Origin: Bemisia tabaci
Lineage: Eukaryota > Arthropoda > Insecta > Hemiptera > Aleyrodidae
Assembly (NCBI RefSeq): GCF_918797505.1
Contig: NC_092800.1
Span: 47,457,440 to 47,521,439 of the forward strand
Reading direction: 5' to 3'
Length of the DNA stretch: 64,000 bases
Under the pieces are notes generated by a model. The model had not been told where the DNA came from. It saw nothing but the letters and a program-made list of their open reading frames with translations, and did no database searches. Below, one piece after another: positions 11,281 through 21,659 of the stretch (position 1 is the first letter of the stretch; each line of letters starts with the position of its first letter). The position numbers and the translations under genes were made by a program.

Positions 11281-11573
11281 GCTGCATATTTGCCCTCATA
11301 CCTGGTTTGAGTGATAGGACGTCGCTTGATGCAGGCGTCAAAGCTATCATTAGAACAAGGAGGTCAATGTCTTCACCAAAGATTAGAGTACCTATATTGA
11401 GAGAGTATGGCCACCGGTGTTACCACCTCTAATTGGCTCTGGCTCAGCCATCTTAGGCTAAATGGAGCCCTTAGGACCCAAAAATGGCGGACGCCATAAA
11501 TTAATGTGATCCAAAATGACTCAAATTGTACATTTCTTTGCTTATCGTAACGAGAAATTTACCCAAATGCACT

Positions 11574-11823
11574 AAACTACCAAACCACGTATCTCGGTTT
11601 GCGACGTCGCAGACTTCCTGTCATACTTTATTTTTTAAATGAAAAACTACTCAACGTCCAGCCTTGAAAATTTCTGTGATTTTTCCTCTTCGTGCGGAGA
11701 AAATTCTGTAAAAATTTCAAGGAATGATATTGATTTGGTCTACTTCAAAAAAATAAAATGCGAGCGTAGATTTTTAAACACCGCAAACGAGATACGTGGT
11801 TTGGTAGTTTCACCGTCGATATA
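11574..11823. mobile_element. MITE with ACTACCAAACCACG ends, copy 1
   Basis: Left end aaactaccaaaccacgtatc; right end is its complement, extended by caccgtcgatat. The interior matches the minus strand of the copy at 63148-63408 along its whole length. The outer 13 bases of the left end (atatcgacggtga) are missing here. The 61-codon frame inside is a shadow. Confidence 0.8.
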
Positions 11824-12079
11824 GGTATTAATAAACGATTCCACCGCTTAAGGTAATAAACGAAGAAATCCTTGTCTCATTCCTATTTCTATATTTCGTA
11901 TTAATTCATTTCCTTCTAGTTACTTTGAAAAAAAAAAAAAAGATTTGTTGTTTGACAAATTTAATTTGAATAATAAAGCATCAAATAATAACATTATCTT
12001 CAAGACCGACCGTTGACATTTATTAAGTATACAACATGCCGACGTAAAGGGGGTGGAGGGGACATTTGTATCACCCTGT

Positions 12080-13275
12080 ATGATCGATACCCCCCTCTAA
12101 CTTTTTACTTAATTGAGCTAAAGATTTGAAACTTGCGTTACGTTTTTACGATTAGAGTCGATGCAGTCAGGAAAAACATCTATTTTCACTAGTATTTCTC
12201 AAACAGAAGGTGTTTTTTTGGAATCTGCGGCATTTCTTTAATAATCTCCGGCCTTTCTGTAAAAAACTCCGCCTTTTTTCAAAGGGTCTCCGGCATTTCA
12301 TCTGGGAACACTGCGGGGAAGAGCGTTCGCCTCAGGCAATTAGCATCAGACAATTAAGGCGAGAGATCTATAATTTTGCACATTTTTAGGATATTTTTCT
12401 CTTTTTTTTCTTGATTCTAAGGAAAATGGTCGATAAAATCACATTGTAAGGGCGGAGTTAATAAACTGCTGTTTTACAGGATTAAGCCAAGCTTTGAAAC
12501 TTTTGTCATTGTTTTCTAGAAGTAAATTTTACGCTCTTTTCAATGAGTTTAACAATTTTTTTCTGAGATAATCTTGGCTGGAGATATGAACCAAAGTTTC
12601 TCCTAAAATTAGCAAAAATGTGGCTTTTTTAAAGCTAGTTTTTGACGAAAACGTTAATTTAACGACCAAAAAAAAAGAATTCAGCTAGGAAAAGGAAAGG
12701 AGAGTGGTTTCCGTAGGAAATTTTATGTCCTTTCTGCCGGTATTTTTGTTTTTTTCGTAAGATTAACCGTTGAGGAGATATTTACAAAAAACTGATCGTG
12801 GGTTTGATCGTGGGATCTGAAAATACTGATGTCCTTGCCTCTCATGAATGATTCGATCCCATTCAATTTTTCCCGACGCCTCAAGGATCGGATCGGAAAG
12901 ACCGGATCGTCATATGAAGATTCCGTCGGGGAAAATACTGGTTACGATTAATTATTGGACGAAAATATCGTCAAAAGCTCCGCATAGTCGGAAAACACTG
13001 CTGAGCACCGATCTCAAAACAAAAATCTCCACACACTACATATTAATGTAATGAACGTTCAGTAATCGTCTGTTATCAAAAAAATTAGTTATGCTCATTG
13101 TTCATTTGTTGAAGAAGCCGATTCAAGATCGTCGCGCGACAATTTCAGCATATTCGATTGGCTTATTTTGCAAGTTTTGTTCGGCGGGAAACATCGGATC
13201 GTCGCGTCGGATCTGCGTTTAAGGAAACTGCGTAACACGTATTGACCGAGCTCTTCCTGCTAGGGAAATGGGTTC
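12080..13275. other. Non-coding stretch
   Basis: The first 60 bp (ccctctaactttttactt, then gatttgaaact) resemble the subterminal part of the CAGGGTGAT elements, so a small fragment is probably present. The rest is AT-rich without supported features. Confidence 0.35.
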
Positions 13276-13281
13276 GTATAT

Positions 13282-13447
13282 CCGGGACAGCGCGAACGCA
13301 GTCCCGACTCCCAAAAATTACGCGCCCGACGTATCTACACATTTGAGATACTCGCAGGGGTCAGCCCGACCGGAGCGCAGCGGAAGGGCCTCGCCCTGGG
13401 GGAGTCGCCTTCTTGATCACGGTAACCCCCACGCTACGCTAATATTA
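13282..13447 (-). ncRNA. U1: U1 snRNA-like gene (variant or pseudogene)
   Basis: Read on the minus strand, the segment follows U1 snRNA almost end to end. Stem-loop I has ACCGTGATCAAGAAGGCG. Stem-loop II has AGGGCGAGGCCC followed by CTGCGCTCCGG. Next come GCTGACCCCTGCGA, the Sm site GTAATTTTTGGG, and the final hairpin GGGACTGCGTTCGCGCTGTC. The length of about 166 nt fits U1 (about 164). Oddities: the 5' end, which should read ATACTTACCTG to pair with 5' splice sites, is instead AATATTAGCGTAG. The U1-70K loop has A for C (ATCAAGAAG), and the U1A loop reads CTGCGCTCC rather than TTGCACTCC. Either a divergent U1 paralogue with new 5' splice-site preference or a decaying copy; a pseudogene is the safer reading. 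Confidence 0.85.
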
Positions 13448-13449
13448 CC

Positions 13450-15000
13450 GTGGAAGAGTCACTACTGGATACGGCTGTAAAGAGAAACTCTTTCCTCCAC
13501 CGAGAGTGTTGCAAATTTATTCGGCTTGTTTTGATGCTTCAAAGTTTTTCAAGATAAATTTTTTCGCTTTTTTGAATGAACAATTGACTTTCTCCACGAA
13601 AAACACGATGAAACCGTAGCTTCGAACAGATTAAATTCCAAAAAATAAATCAGAAATCGATATAAGAAATAGATCGAAAAGATCGAGTCGTCGTGCACAT
13701 GCTACAAAATGCCCTCAGCAATAACTGCGACAAACAGCCGCATGGAGCGCTGGGTTGCACGGTCGGTAGATTGTGCTGTACACTTCCAGAGGGAGTCTCT
13801 TCCGACCAGCGCGATTTTTAAATGCTGCGTGCGTGATCCGACAGTTCGTAGGATCATACTGCTTCCTTAAAATGGCTTTCCTTCCTCACATTTGGTGCCC
13901 ATTCGCCAAAAAATGTCCTCGCAATTGTAAATCCTCGAATCATTCCAAACCGGGAACAGCTCCCGAAGTCGCCTAAGGTTTGCATTCGAATTAAGGGAAG
14001 TTTAAAGAGATCCGTCCATTTTAGAGAGTCCCCCATTTCAGACGACATTTTTGACAACTCTCCAGGAAAATTTGACCATTAAGCTTAGAAGATGGACCCA
14101 TGCGAGGGATTATTACAATGATTTGCCTCCGAAAAAATTAACGAGAAAAACGCCCTCCCCACATGTAATATGTGCTTCAAATGTGCTTTGGATGAAAACA
14201 TTTTATTTACATTGCACACGGATAACGATAAGTACATATAGAAACTGTAGTTTGGTGGTGGCCTACGAAAAAACGTAACACATTGCGGATCGGTCGTTCG
14301 AGAGGCGGGCGGGGTTCCCATTGAACTGAAAAGCAAAATTGAAAGATCGGAAATTTTTGCGAGTCATATCATGAAATTTCGCGAAGCTGTGAAAATATAT
14401 GAGTCTCATATCTCTCATATTTTCAAGGGCTGAGCATGGAAAGTAACACGGAGACACACCAGAAAGCAAACCCCCCCCCCCCATTTTTTGGCCGTAAAAT
14501 TTCGAACCTTATTTTTCAATGTAAAATACCACATACCCACGAAAAATTAAAAAAATCGGCGCCGACTTCCGCTCGAGATTTTCCTCATATCAACCCGGGA
14601 CTCCTCCGACGCGATCTGCACTTACAACGACGATTTGAAGGGATATTCAGTAAGAAATATTAAAATAAAACAATTTTTTAAAAGTAAATCTCGACATCCA
14701 GTCTGTGCCGAATTTCTTTGTTTTCCGTGGTGCCTATTCGTCTCTAAAAAAAAAAATATCTTCGATAGAAAGGTCCCGCTGCACTGCTAATAATTGACGT
14801 TTTTAATTGTATAATGTTTTCATAAAAGGGACAACGTAGATCACTTTAATGTGAGGGTGCCATTGACAAGTCTCATAAGTCATAAGCCGAGGGTCATATT
14901 CATGGATTTCCGGCACTTCAGGTCCTGCACTAGTAGGCGGCGGCGCAACTGTTGACGGAAGGAGGAGTTTATGGCCAAAGACCAGATGTGGTGCTCTTGT
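13450..15000. other. Non-coding stretch
   Basis: AT-rich with a C-run at 14471-14482. It contains whatever upstream element served the U1-like gene (about 13450-13560), but no proximal sequence element could be identified with confidence. No gene is supported. Confidence 0.35.
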
Positions 15001-15006
15001 GTTGGT

Positions 15007-15022
15007 GGCTCTAAGAAGAGCC
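15007..15022 (-). promoter_or_regulatory. Histone 3' stem-loop, intact
   Basis: Minus strand: TTCAAC-GGCTCT-TCTT-AGAGCC-ACCAA. Perfect six-pair stem. Confidence 0.85.
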
Positions 15023-15135
15023 GTTGAAAAGGGCAAGCCGGCCGGCTGCGAGAGGTCCGCTGGATGGTGATGTGGTCCGTGTGGTTGACGGGAGCGGAGT
15101 GACCAGGGCAAGATCCATCCATATAGGTCAGTCAT
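15007..15135 (-). pseudogene. 'Empty' histone unit: TATA and stem-loop, no coding region
   Basis: On the minus strand a TATA-like motif (cctatatgg, 15119-15127) lies only about 100 bp upstream of an intact stem-loop. The intervening DNA (gatcttgccctggtcactcc ... gcagccggccggcttgccct) has no ATG-initiated histone reading frame. The 3' part matches units at 8.8, 22.6 and 26.3 kb. Upstream lies an inverted duplication that brings a second copy of the TATA segment in opposite orientation (15689-15725). Confidence 0.55.
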
Positions 15136-15725
15136 TGCGCAGATTTCCCCGCTCGGGGTAAGCCCCTTTCCATTGGCTCGTGACGTCAGCATTACTGCCG
15201 CGAAAACCAGAAAAGTCGGAAACAATGCTTTTCTTATGGGAGAGAGCAAATTTTTCTTAATGAATCATTTAAATTTTTTACTTTTAAATCCTTTGAAACT
15301 TTCTGTGTGTCGAAAAGAACGTTTAGACATTAGCATTCAGGGTTTCGATTTTGCCGAATTTGTGTTCTTTCATTTTTACAGTTTACTCTGCATCAGCCAT
15401 TTTTACACGCGAATCTATACCACTAGATGGCTTGTTACATCGCTGACTTCAAAAATCATTTAAAAATATAAGAACGCAAATTCAGCTGAATTAAAACCCT
15501 TGACGCTAATTTCTAAACGTTCCTTTCGACACTCAGAAAGCTTCAAAGAATTTAAAAGTAAGAAATTTAAATGATTCATTAAGAAAAATTTGTCCTCTCC
15601 CATAAGAAAAGCATTGTTTCCGACATTTCTGGTTTTCGCGGCAGTAATGCTGACGTCATGCGCAGAAGATTCTCATTTGGGTTTCGGGAATGACTGACCT
15701 ATATGGATGGATCTTGGACCAGGGA
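15101..15725. repeat. Inverted duplication around the histone unit
   Basis: The main arms are 15181-15385 and 15455-15659, both starting at TGACGTCAGCATTACTGCCG. Outside them, ccatccatataggtcagtca (15115-) pairs with its complement at 15689-15715, with a diverged spacer between. The TGACGTCA at each outer boundary is a CRE-type palindrome. The structure could be a MITE inserted in an already inverted promoter, or one large fold-back. Confidence 0.75.
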
Positions 15726-15729
15726 CGGT

Positions 15730-15845
15730 GAGGTCACGGCATATGAAGCCGTGGTTGAGATTGCGTCGGCCAATCAGGAGCGAGCATGGGCTGCGTCGCC
15801 AGAGGTGTGCGGTGATTGGCCGCCACAAGTTGCACTCAGAAATTT
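15730..15845 (-). promoter_or_regulatory. Histone-type promoter with two CCAAT boxes
   Basis: Minus strand: ggcggCCAATcacc and gattGGCCGACGC-type motifs, the first identical to that in the unit at 17.5 kb. A weak TATA candidate (ttcatatgcc) follows. Downstream on the minus strand comes the inverted duplication, not a gene. Confidence 0.45.
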
Positions 15846-16101
15846 TCTACTGATAAGTGAAACTTTCAAGGGCGGAGGCATTATTTGATCGTTTTGACTT
15901 TTTCAGCACGAGCAAATTTTGTCTCCTTAGAGTTTTTGCAGGCCCATAAAAATTATAGATTTAAGATTTATTCAAAAATTCACTTATTCGAATTTACGTC
16001 GCCTAGATATCAGATCGGGCTTTGGAATTCACGTGCATTGCCGAGGTGCGGACTTATACATAAGGCCCCTGTAGCGGCGCGGGGTTGCTCTGCGGTTTGG
16101 T

Positions 16102-16117
16102 GGCCCTAAAAAGGGCC
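16102..16117 (-). promoter_or_regulatory. Histone 3' stem-loop of the H3 copy
   Basis: Minus strand: AAAC-GGCCCT-TTTT-AGGGCC-ACCAAACC, 33 bp after the H3 stop codon. A perfect stem, and the usual distance for histone mRNAs. Confidence 0.9.
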
Positions 16118-16123
16118 GTTTCA

Positions 16124-16564
<441 letters not shown>

Positions 16565-16638
16565 TCACTGTGCGAGTGCGAGCGATGACTAAGACTGAAT
16601 CAACAAAATGATAGCGCATGCATGGAGGGTGCTCCGAG

Positions 16639-16692
16639 TATTTATAGTAGAACTTCCCGCCAATTTCGCTCCCCAGTCGAACAGCAGCCAAT
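16639..16692 (-). promoter_or_regulatory. H3 promoter: TATA and CCAAT
   Basis: Minus strand: TATAAATA (16639-16646), cttcccgccaatttcg just upstream, and an ATTGG at 16688-16692. The TATA box lies 78 bp upstream of the H3 ATG, typical for a histone gene. Confidence 0.7.
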
Positions 16693-16699
16693 GGGAGCC

Positions 16700-17320
16700 T
16701 TTCGCAGTGGCGCTCGATTTGAAAACCGGTAATCCTGCGAGCGGCGGGGGGTTTTAAGTACATCGCAGGCGAATAGTAAGTAAATTCGCCCAAACAGTAA
16801 TCAAATCTCATCAATAAAGTAGTACTAACTCGACAAAATGCCTGTGGCCTAGACCGACAGTCAAATGGACTGAATATTGCAATTTGGAACTATAAATTCT
16901 GGCTCATCTGAAAAAAACACTTTTGTGGATAGGGAAACCAATTGCACATACGCTGTTTTTAAACCGGGGTAAAATTTATAGTTCTTTATTGCAAAATGTA
17001 GTCCAAATGTTCTTACGTAGCTTGAAATTCTCATTAAGTCCGTAATGTAATATCATACGAAATAATTCGTATCTCCTGCAAGAAAGAATTCTCAGTAGAA
17101 ATGTACATCACCCGATGGCATTTACAACAATGTTCAGCTTTTGAACAAACATTTTTCTGGAAATCTTCAGTATGGCATAAAATACAGAGTCTTTAAAAGT
17201 TAAAAAAGAATTTAAATTGGCAGGATCATGTTCAGTACGTTATTAAAAAAAATTAAAAAAACCCTCTATCCAATCAGATGACTAACCAGACTTGTATCAG
17301 ATTTGTTTGTGGGTGCTCAA
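16700..17320. other. Non-coding stretch
   Basis: AT-rich spacer between the H3 promoter and the next histone unit. A short inverted relation exists between gaactataaattctggctc (16888) and aaaatttatagttctttatt (16972). No gene. Confidence 0.35.
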
Positions 17321-17330
17321 GTGATGTGGT

Positions 17331-17346
17331 GGCCCTGAAAAGGGCC
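17331..17346 (-). promoter_or_regulatory. Histone 3' stem-loop, intact
   Basis: Minus strand: TAAAAC-GGCCCT-TTTC-AGGGCC-ACCACA, the canonical sequence. Confidence 0.9.
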
Positions 17347-17565
17347 GTTTTAGGTGGTGATGAGAGACAGGATGGATGGCGTCTGGAGCGGGCTAAGACT
17401 GGAGCAGCGTGGCTAGTACTACTGGACTTGACTGACTTGAGGACTGAGCACGAGTGCCGTGGGTGGCCGGGGGCGCTGGTCTTATACCCTCGGGGAGCGA
17501 CCGTGTCGGCCGATCACGGGCGAGCGCGGGATGCGCCGCGCTGGAGAGGCGGTGATTGGCCGCCA
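17331..17565 (-). pseudogene. 'Empty' histone unit: full promoter and stem-loop, no coding region
   Basis: On the minus strand: ggcggCCAATcacc (CCAAT complement at 17555-17559), GGGTATAAGACC (TATA 17481-17486), then only about 135 bp to a perfect stem-loop. A start about 30 bp below TATA gives a predicted transcript of roughly 105-120 nt. That stretch contains no ATG at all, so it cannot encode a histone. The 3' leader (catcctgtctctcatcacca) resembles histone 3' UTR. It reads as a histone gene from which the coding region was removed cleanly, or as a genuine short stem-loop RNA gene. The missing histone (H1 or H4) cannot be told. Confidence 0.6.
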
Positions 17566-18137
17566 CACAAATTACAATACTCATAAGGAAGCTATTAGAT
17601 ACATAAGTCATCTAAGAAATTCTAATACTTTGGTTCAAGAAAGTTTTCTCCTCATTTAGTATCAAATGCAACCATTTCACTTCCGCGCCTAACCTCTCCG
17701 CTTAGACGTTCAGAAATCAAATTGATGCAACACATCAAGATTATCTCTCTTCCTCTCCCTGGTGGAGTTTACTAATTTGCTACGCTCTGAAATCAGAAAT
17801 TAAATTTAAATGTTAGGGGGAAATTGTGCGGATTTAACTGTATAGATGGACTCATGAGACAGTGACTCACCTTACCAAAGGACTGAACTCAGAAATCGAA
17901 CGAGTACCGGAACTACGTCGGCTTCAATTTCAGTTCATTCACCATGCTTCATTCATCATTTCATTTTTGTCCGGATTTCATTCCGTTATGTGCGCAAAGC
18001 CTCTGTTCAATTAAATGGAATAAGCTATGAGGAGGCCAGCAGCTGTACTCGTTGAGACGCCGAGGAACAAGGACCTGTGTGACGCGCCTGCTGCGGCGAC
18101 CCCTCACACGATCGAAGTTGCTAGCCGCGCCCTCCTC

Positions 18138-18175
18138 CCATTGGCTGCCGGAAGGCAGTCGCGCAAGTATAAATA
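18138..18175 (+). promoter_or_regulatory. H2A promoter: CCAAT (inverse) and TATAAATA
   Basis: cccattggctg (18138-18148) and TATAAATA (18168-18175), 80 bp before the H2A ATG. The 5' leader is gtggtcattcgtttgtcgtt ... acgcagcagatc. Confidence 0.75.
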
Positions 18176-18254
18176 CCCAAGCTTGGTACCTTGTGGTCAT
18201 TCGTTTGTCGTTTCGCTCTCTCGACACGCAGCAGATCTAAACGCTCAATTCATC

Positions 18255-18748
<494 letters not shown>

Positions 18749-18987
18749 TAGAATAGAAGGTTAATAATAAGGGCCCGACTCAATGCTAGAGAATTGAAAA
18801 AGAAGCGCTCGCTGGCAACGTACGCAACTACTATTTTCTACTGTTTTTCAGTGACTAGCGGCGGGTATGTTGCTGCCGGACCACCTCCACATAGGCAATT
18901 TTTTATACATCGTCCGTCGGCAACTCTCGCTTAACTGATCAGCGCGCAGTGGTAATGACTTCTGTTTCTATTCTTCCCTATCCAGTC

Positions 18988-19285
18988 GGGCTCGTAAGGC
19001 CTCGATAGACGATCAAATTCCGAACCAATTCCGATCAAAGTAGACACGCTGATGACTGGTGGTCACCATCTACCATCAAATTTGGACGGGCCCCACTTTT
19101 TTGATCAAGGTAAGATTAGACCGGAGTACAACCATTCATCATTCTCTGCTACAGGTAACATTTCTGCCAAGTTTTCATTTTAAAATGAAGCAAATTAATG
19201 AATTTCAGACTGATGACTCCCGACACTTTGATGCTACTTTGATCGGAATTGGTTCGGGAATTTGATCGTCTATGCAGGCCTTAAC
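18988..19285. mobile_element. MITE with GATCAAATTCC ends
   Basis: taaggcctcgatagacgatc ... at the left pairs with its complement at 19240-19285. The interior (gatgactggtggtcaccatc ... tcccgacactttgatg) is shared with a second, more diverged copy at 43605-43880. Confidence 0.65.
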
Positions 19286-19339
19286 CTTCTATACTCTCTG
19301 CCGTAAATACAGTAACCCAACTTGTAGGTGTACGTGTTT

Positions 19340-19565
19340 CCACTCACTGATCCACTGCACTGTACAATCAATCAACCGACGGTCTTTGAGCGTTGTCTCT
19401 AAAATCGTCCATGGACAATTTATTTTCTTGAGGAAATTTAAAAATCAACTTTGTGAACGCTAAAACTTTGGACACTGGATAAGAAAGATCTTCATTTACT
19501 GCTATGAAAGTTCACTTTTCATTTCAAATTCCTAGTTTCGCAAAGTTTTTCCGTTCTTCCGAAGG
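19340..19565. repeat. Dispersed repeat, inverse copy of 22.84-23.29 kb
   Basis: ctaaaatcgtccatggacaa, ttcacttttcatttcaaatt and cctagtttcg match the minus strand of 22845-23290. It is a non-coding repeat found three times in the window. Confidence 0.65.
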
Positions 19566-19569
19566 CATG

Positions 19570-20500
19570 TTTAGACCTGTGATTTTCAAGGTTTGGACCG
19601 GAATAATCAGTAATCAGCATTCACTACCAACCATCTAGAAACTGCAGATTGGTCCTGGCTTGGATTTCGAGTTATTCCTCCAAAAGACTCCGTGTAGAAA
19701 GTAAACTTTAACGCCTCATTTCACAAAATGATAATTTTTTTTTCGACTTTGAATATTTTGGCAGAAGAAAATATGAAACTAGAGGAACTCAAAAGCATCC
19801 TCAACTCGATTTTTTCAAAGATGTGGGTTGGTTCCTTTCTGATGAACTCGGTTCACTTGTGCTCTATGGATCTGACGGGAGTTTACAAAATGAATTATTT
19901 AATGTTGAAATTTTAATCGTAAACTCACTTGAGGAATTAATGATTCTTTGGAGCTGAGTAGACCAACTCCGGGACAGTTTACGGCGTAGAACGAAACGTC
20001 CGCAACAAAGGTACATTAATCGGATCCCATTTAGTAAAGAAGGAACCAGCGCAATAAATAGTTTTCGTTTCCAACCCCAAAAAATTGTTGATTTTAAGGG
20101 AAAATAATTTTGTGAATTTTAAAGCTGTACATTTACTGAGTATTTTTAAAAATAAAGAAGAATTTGCACGATTTTGAAAGCACTGTAATCGCGCTGGTTC
20201 CTTTTCGCTGAATGCGTCCCGGTCAATCTTCGAAAAATTTTGAATGAATGTTTCGGGCTGAGCAGATCAACTCCGGGACAGTTTACGGCATAGAACGAGA
20301 CGTCCGCAACAAAAGTTATCGCCGGGCTGAGGTACTCATGATACGGAAGGTAGCGCATGAGAACCTTAAATACGGAATTTATAATAAACTCTACGACTGA
20401 GCGGTCTGCGCTGAACGTACAACGGAATATTATACGAGCCCGCCACCGGAGAGGACAAAAGAGTAGAGAGGGGAAATGGGCAAGCACCTGGCGCCCCACC
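19570..20500. other. Non-coding stretch with a local repeat
   Basis: The phrase gaccaactccgggacagttt (about 19960) followed by acggc.tagaacgaaacgtc recurs near 20265. No gene is supported. Confidence 0.4.
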
Positions 20501-20524
20501 GCGAGCCGGCTAGACCGCCTCGGG

Positions 20525-20560
20525 ATTGGGCGCAGCGAGGCGGCCCGTTGTATATAAAAA
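20525..20560 (+). promoter_or_regulatory. H2B promoter: CCAAT (inverse) and TATATAAAAA
   Basis: gggattgggcgcagc (inverse CCAAT) and TATATAAAAA at 20551-20560, 57 bp upstream of the H2B first codon. Confidence 0.75.
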
Positions 20561-20616
20561 CCCGAGCCGAGCTAGCACAGTCATTCGTTTGCAGATGGAC
20601 CGAACAGAGTGACGCA

Positions 20617-20988
20617 ATTGCACCGAAAGCAAGCGGTAAGGCAGTGAAGAATGCCGGCAAGGCCCAGAAGAACATTACCTAGGGTGACGAAAAGAAGAAG
20701 CGTAGGAGGTAGGAATCCTACGCCATCTACTTATACAAAGATTTGAAGCTAGTTCACCCCGACACCGGAGTTTCCTCCAAGGCTATGTCTATCATGAACT
20801 CCTTCGTCAACGACATCTTCGAACGTATCGCCGCCGAGGCTAGCCGTCTCTCCCACTACAACAAAAGATCCACCATCACCACCCGGGAAATCCAGACCGC
20901 TGTCAGGCTCCTCCTCCCCGGAAAATTGGCCAAGCACGCCGTCTCGGAAGGAACCAAGGCCGTCACCAAGTACACCAGCTCGAAGTAG
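20617..20988 (+). pseudogene. H2B: Histone H2B with lost start and two in-frame TAG codons
   Basis: Core histone partner of H2A. A single frame of 124 codons encodes APKASGKAVKNAGKAQKNIT, then stop, GDEKKKRRR, stop, [20 protein letters not shown] ... to [11 protein letters not shown]. Lesions: the initiator is ATT (20617-20619) instead of ATG. Two conserved Lys codons are TAG (20680-20682 and 20710-20712), each one base from AAG. There is no indel. Replacements such as YKDLKLVHP for the usual YKVLKQVHP and LLPGKLAKH for LLPGELAKH add to the picture of mutation without selection. TATA, leader and stem-loop remain perfect. From the first internal ATG (20779) only the histone-fold core could be made. 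Substitutions rather than indels argue for real decay, not assembly error. Confidence 0.92.
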
Positions 20989-21021
20989 ATTATCTGTTCA
21001 TCCGGCTCCACACTTTAGAAC

Positions 21022-21037
21022 GGCCCTTTTCAGGGCC
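21022..21037 (+). promoter_or_regulatory. Histone 3' stem-loop of H2B
   Basis: TTTAGAAC-GGCCCT-TTTC-AGGGCC-ACCAAA, 33 bp after the H2B stop. Confidence 0.9.
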
Positions 21038-21126
21038 ACCAAATTTACGAGCACTTTGACCCATCCATTCCATCACCAGTGAGTATGATGAAAGGTCAGA
21101 GGCACGATTGGACAGGGTAAACCTGA

Positions 21127-21305
21127 AACACAAATTTGCCATAAAAGCAAGAAGTTGCGTACGTCGACGCGAGAGCGCGTTAGCTCTGCAACTCGTTAAT
21201 AGATTTGCAATAGTTAGCGTCATCACTGACCAATGAGCGAGCTGTAGGTACTAGCGCGCTCTCGTGTCAACGTACGCAACTTCTTCAACTTCTGTTTCAG
21301 TTTCC
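21127..21305. mobile_element. MITE with TTGCGTACGT-containing ends
   Basis: aagaagttgcgtacgtcgac and gcgagagcgcg at 21148-21180 pair with the complement at about 21252-21287; outer parts (cctgaaacacaa / ctgtttcagtttcc) also pair. Half-copies occur at 18800-18835 and 21775-21815. Confidence 0.65.
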
Positions 21306-21449
21306 TATCATTGAGTTGGACCTCTAACCTTACAGCTAATGGCTATTCTTCCTTCACCTATTCATGGAACGTAGCTGTTAACCGCACAATCATGTTTGAT
21401 TTCCTTAGTCTCTGTCCATCACGAACCCAAAGATTAAGCTGAGATAAAG

Positions 21450-21656
21450 ATTGTGCTGACATAAAACACCACTTAAATATATTAAATCTATAAGTAAAAA
21501 AAAGATATTAATCATTAGCAATAGAGAAGGAGAGGTAGAATAACATATACATAAAGTAATATAGCTATTAATATTTAAGTGCTGACATAAAACAGCACTT
21601 AAATATATTAAATCTATAAGTAAAAAAAAGATATTAATCATTAGCAATAGAAAGCA
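21450..21656. repeat. Direct repeat of about 75 bp, 131-bp spacing
   Basis: gctgacataaaacaccactt ... attagcaatagagaag at about 21457 recurs as gctgacataaaacagcactt ... at about 21581, with very few differences. Confidence 0.85.
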
Positions 21657-21659
21657 TCA

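Larger units (their letters stand above)
8990..12075. mobile_element. CAGGGTGAT-ended element carrying a Cys-rich gene
   Basis: The right end is the complement of CAGGGTGATACAAATG (ending 12075, followed by TA). The left end is truncated near 8990. Arm sequence 8993-9015 plus 10438-10580 is inverted relative to about 11876-12055. A palindromic element (9016-10437) interrupts the left arm. The interior holds a decayed minus-strand Cys-rich coding region and a MITE. An element with similar ends and TA flanks lies at 38.36-39.85 kb. Confidence 0.5.

Noticed and set aside
13439..13447. taatattac, the nonanucleotide of geminivirus/circovirus replication origins, with a short CCACG/CGTGG stem
   Set aside because: It lies at the 5' end of the U1-like RNA on the other strand, the stem is only five pairs, there are no iterons, and no Rep frame is nearby. 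A chance match is likely.
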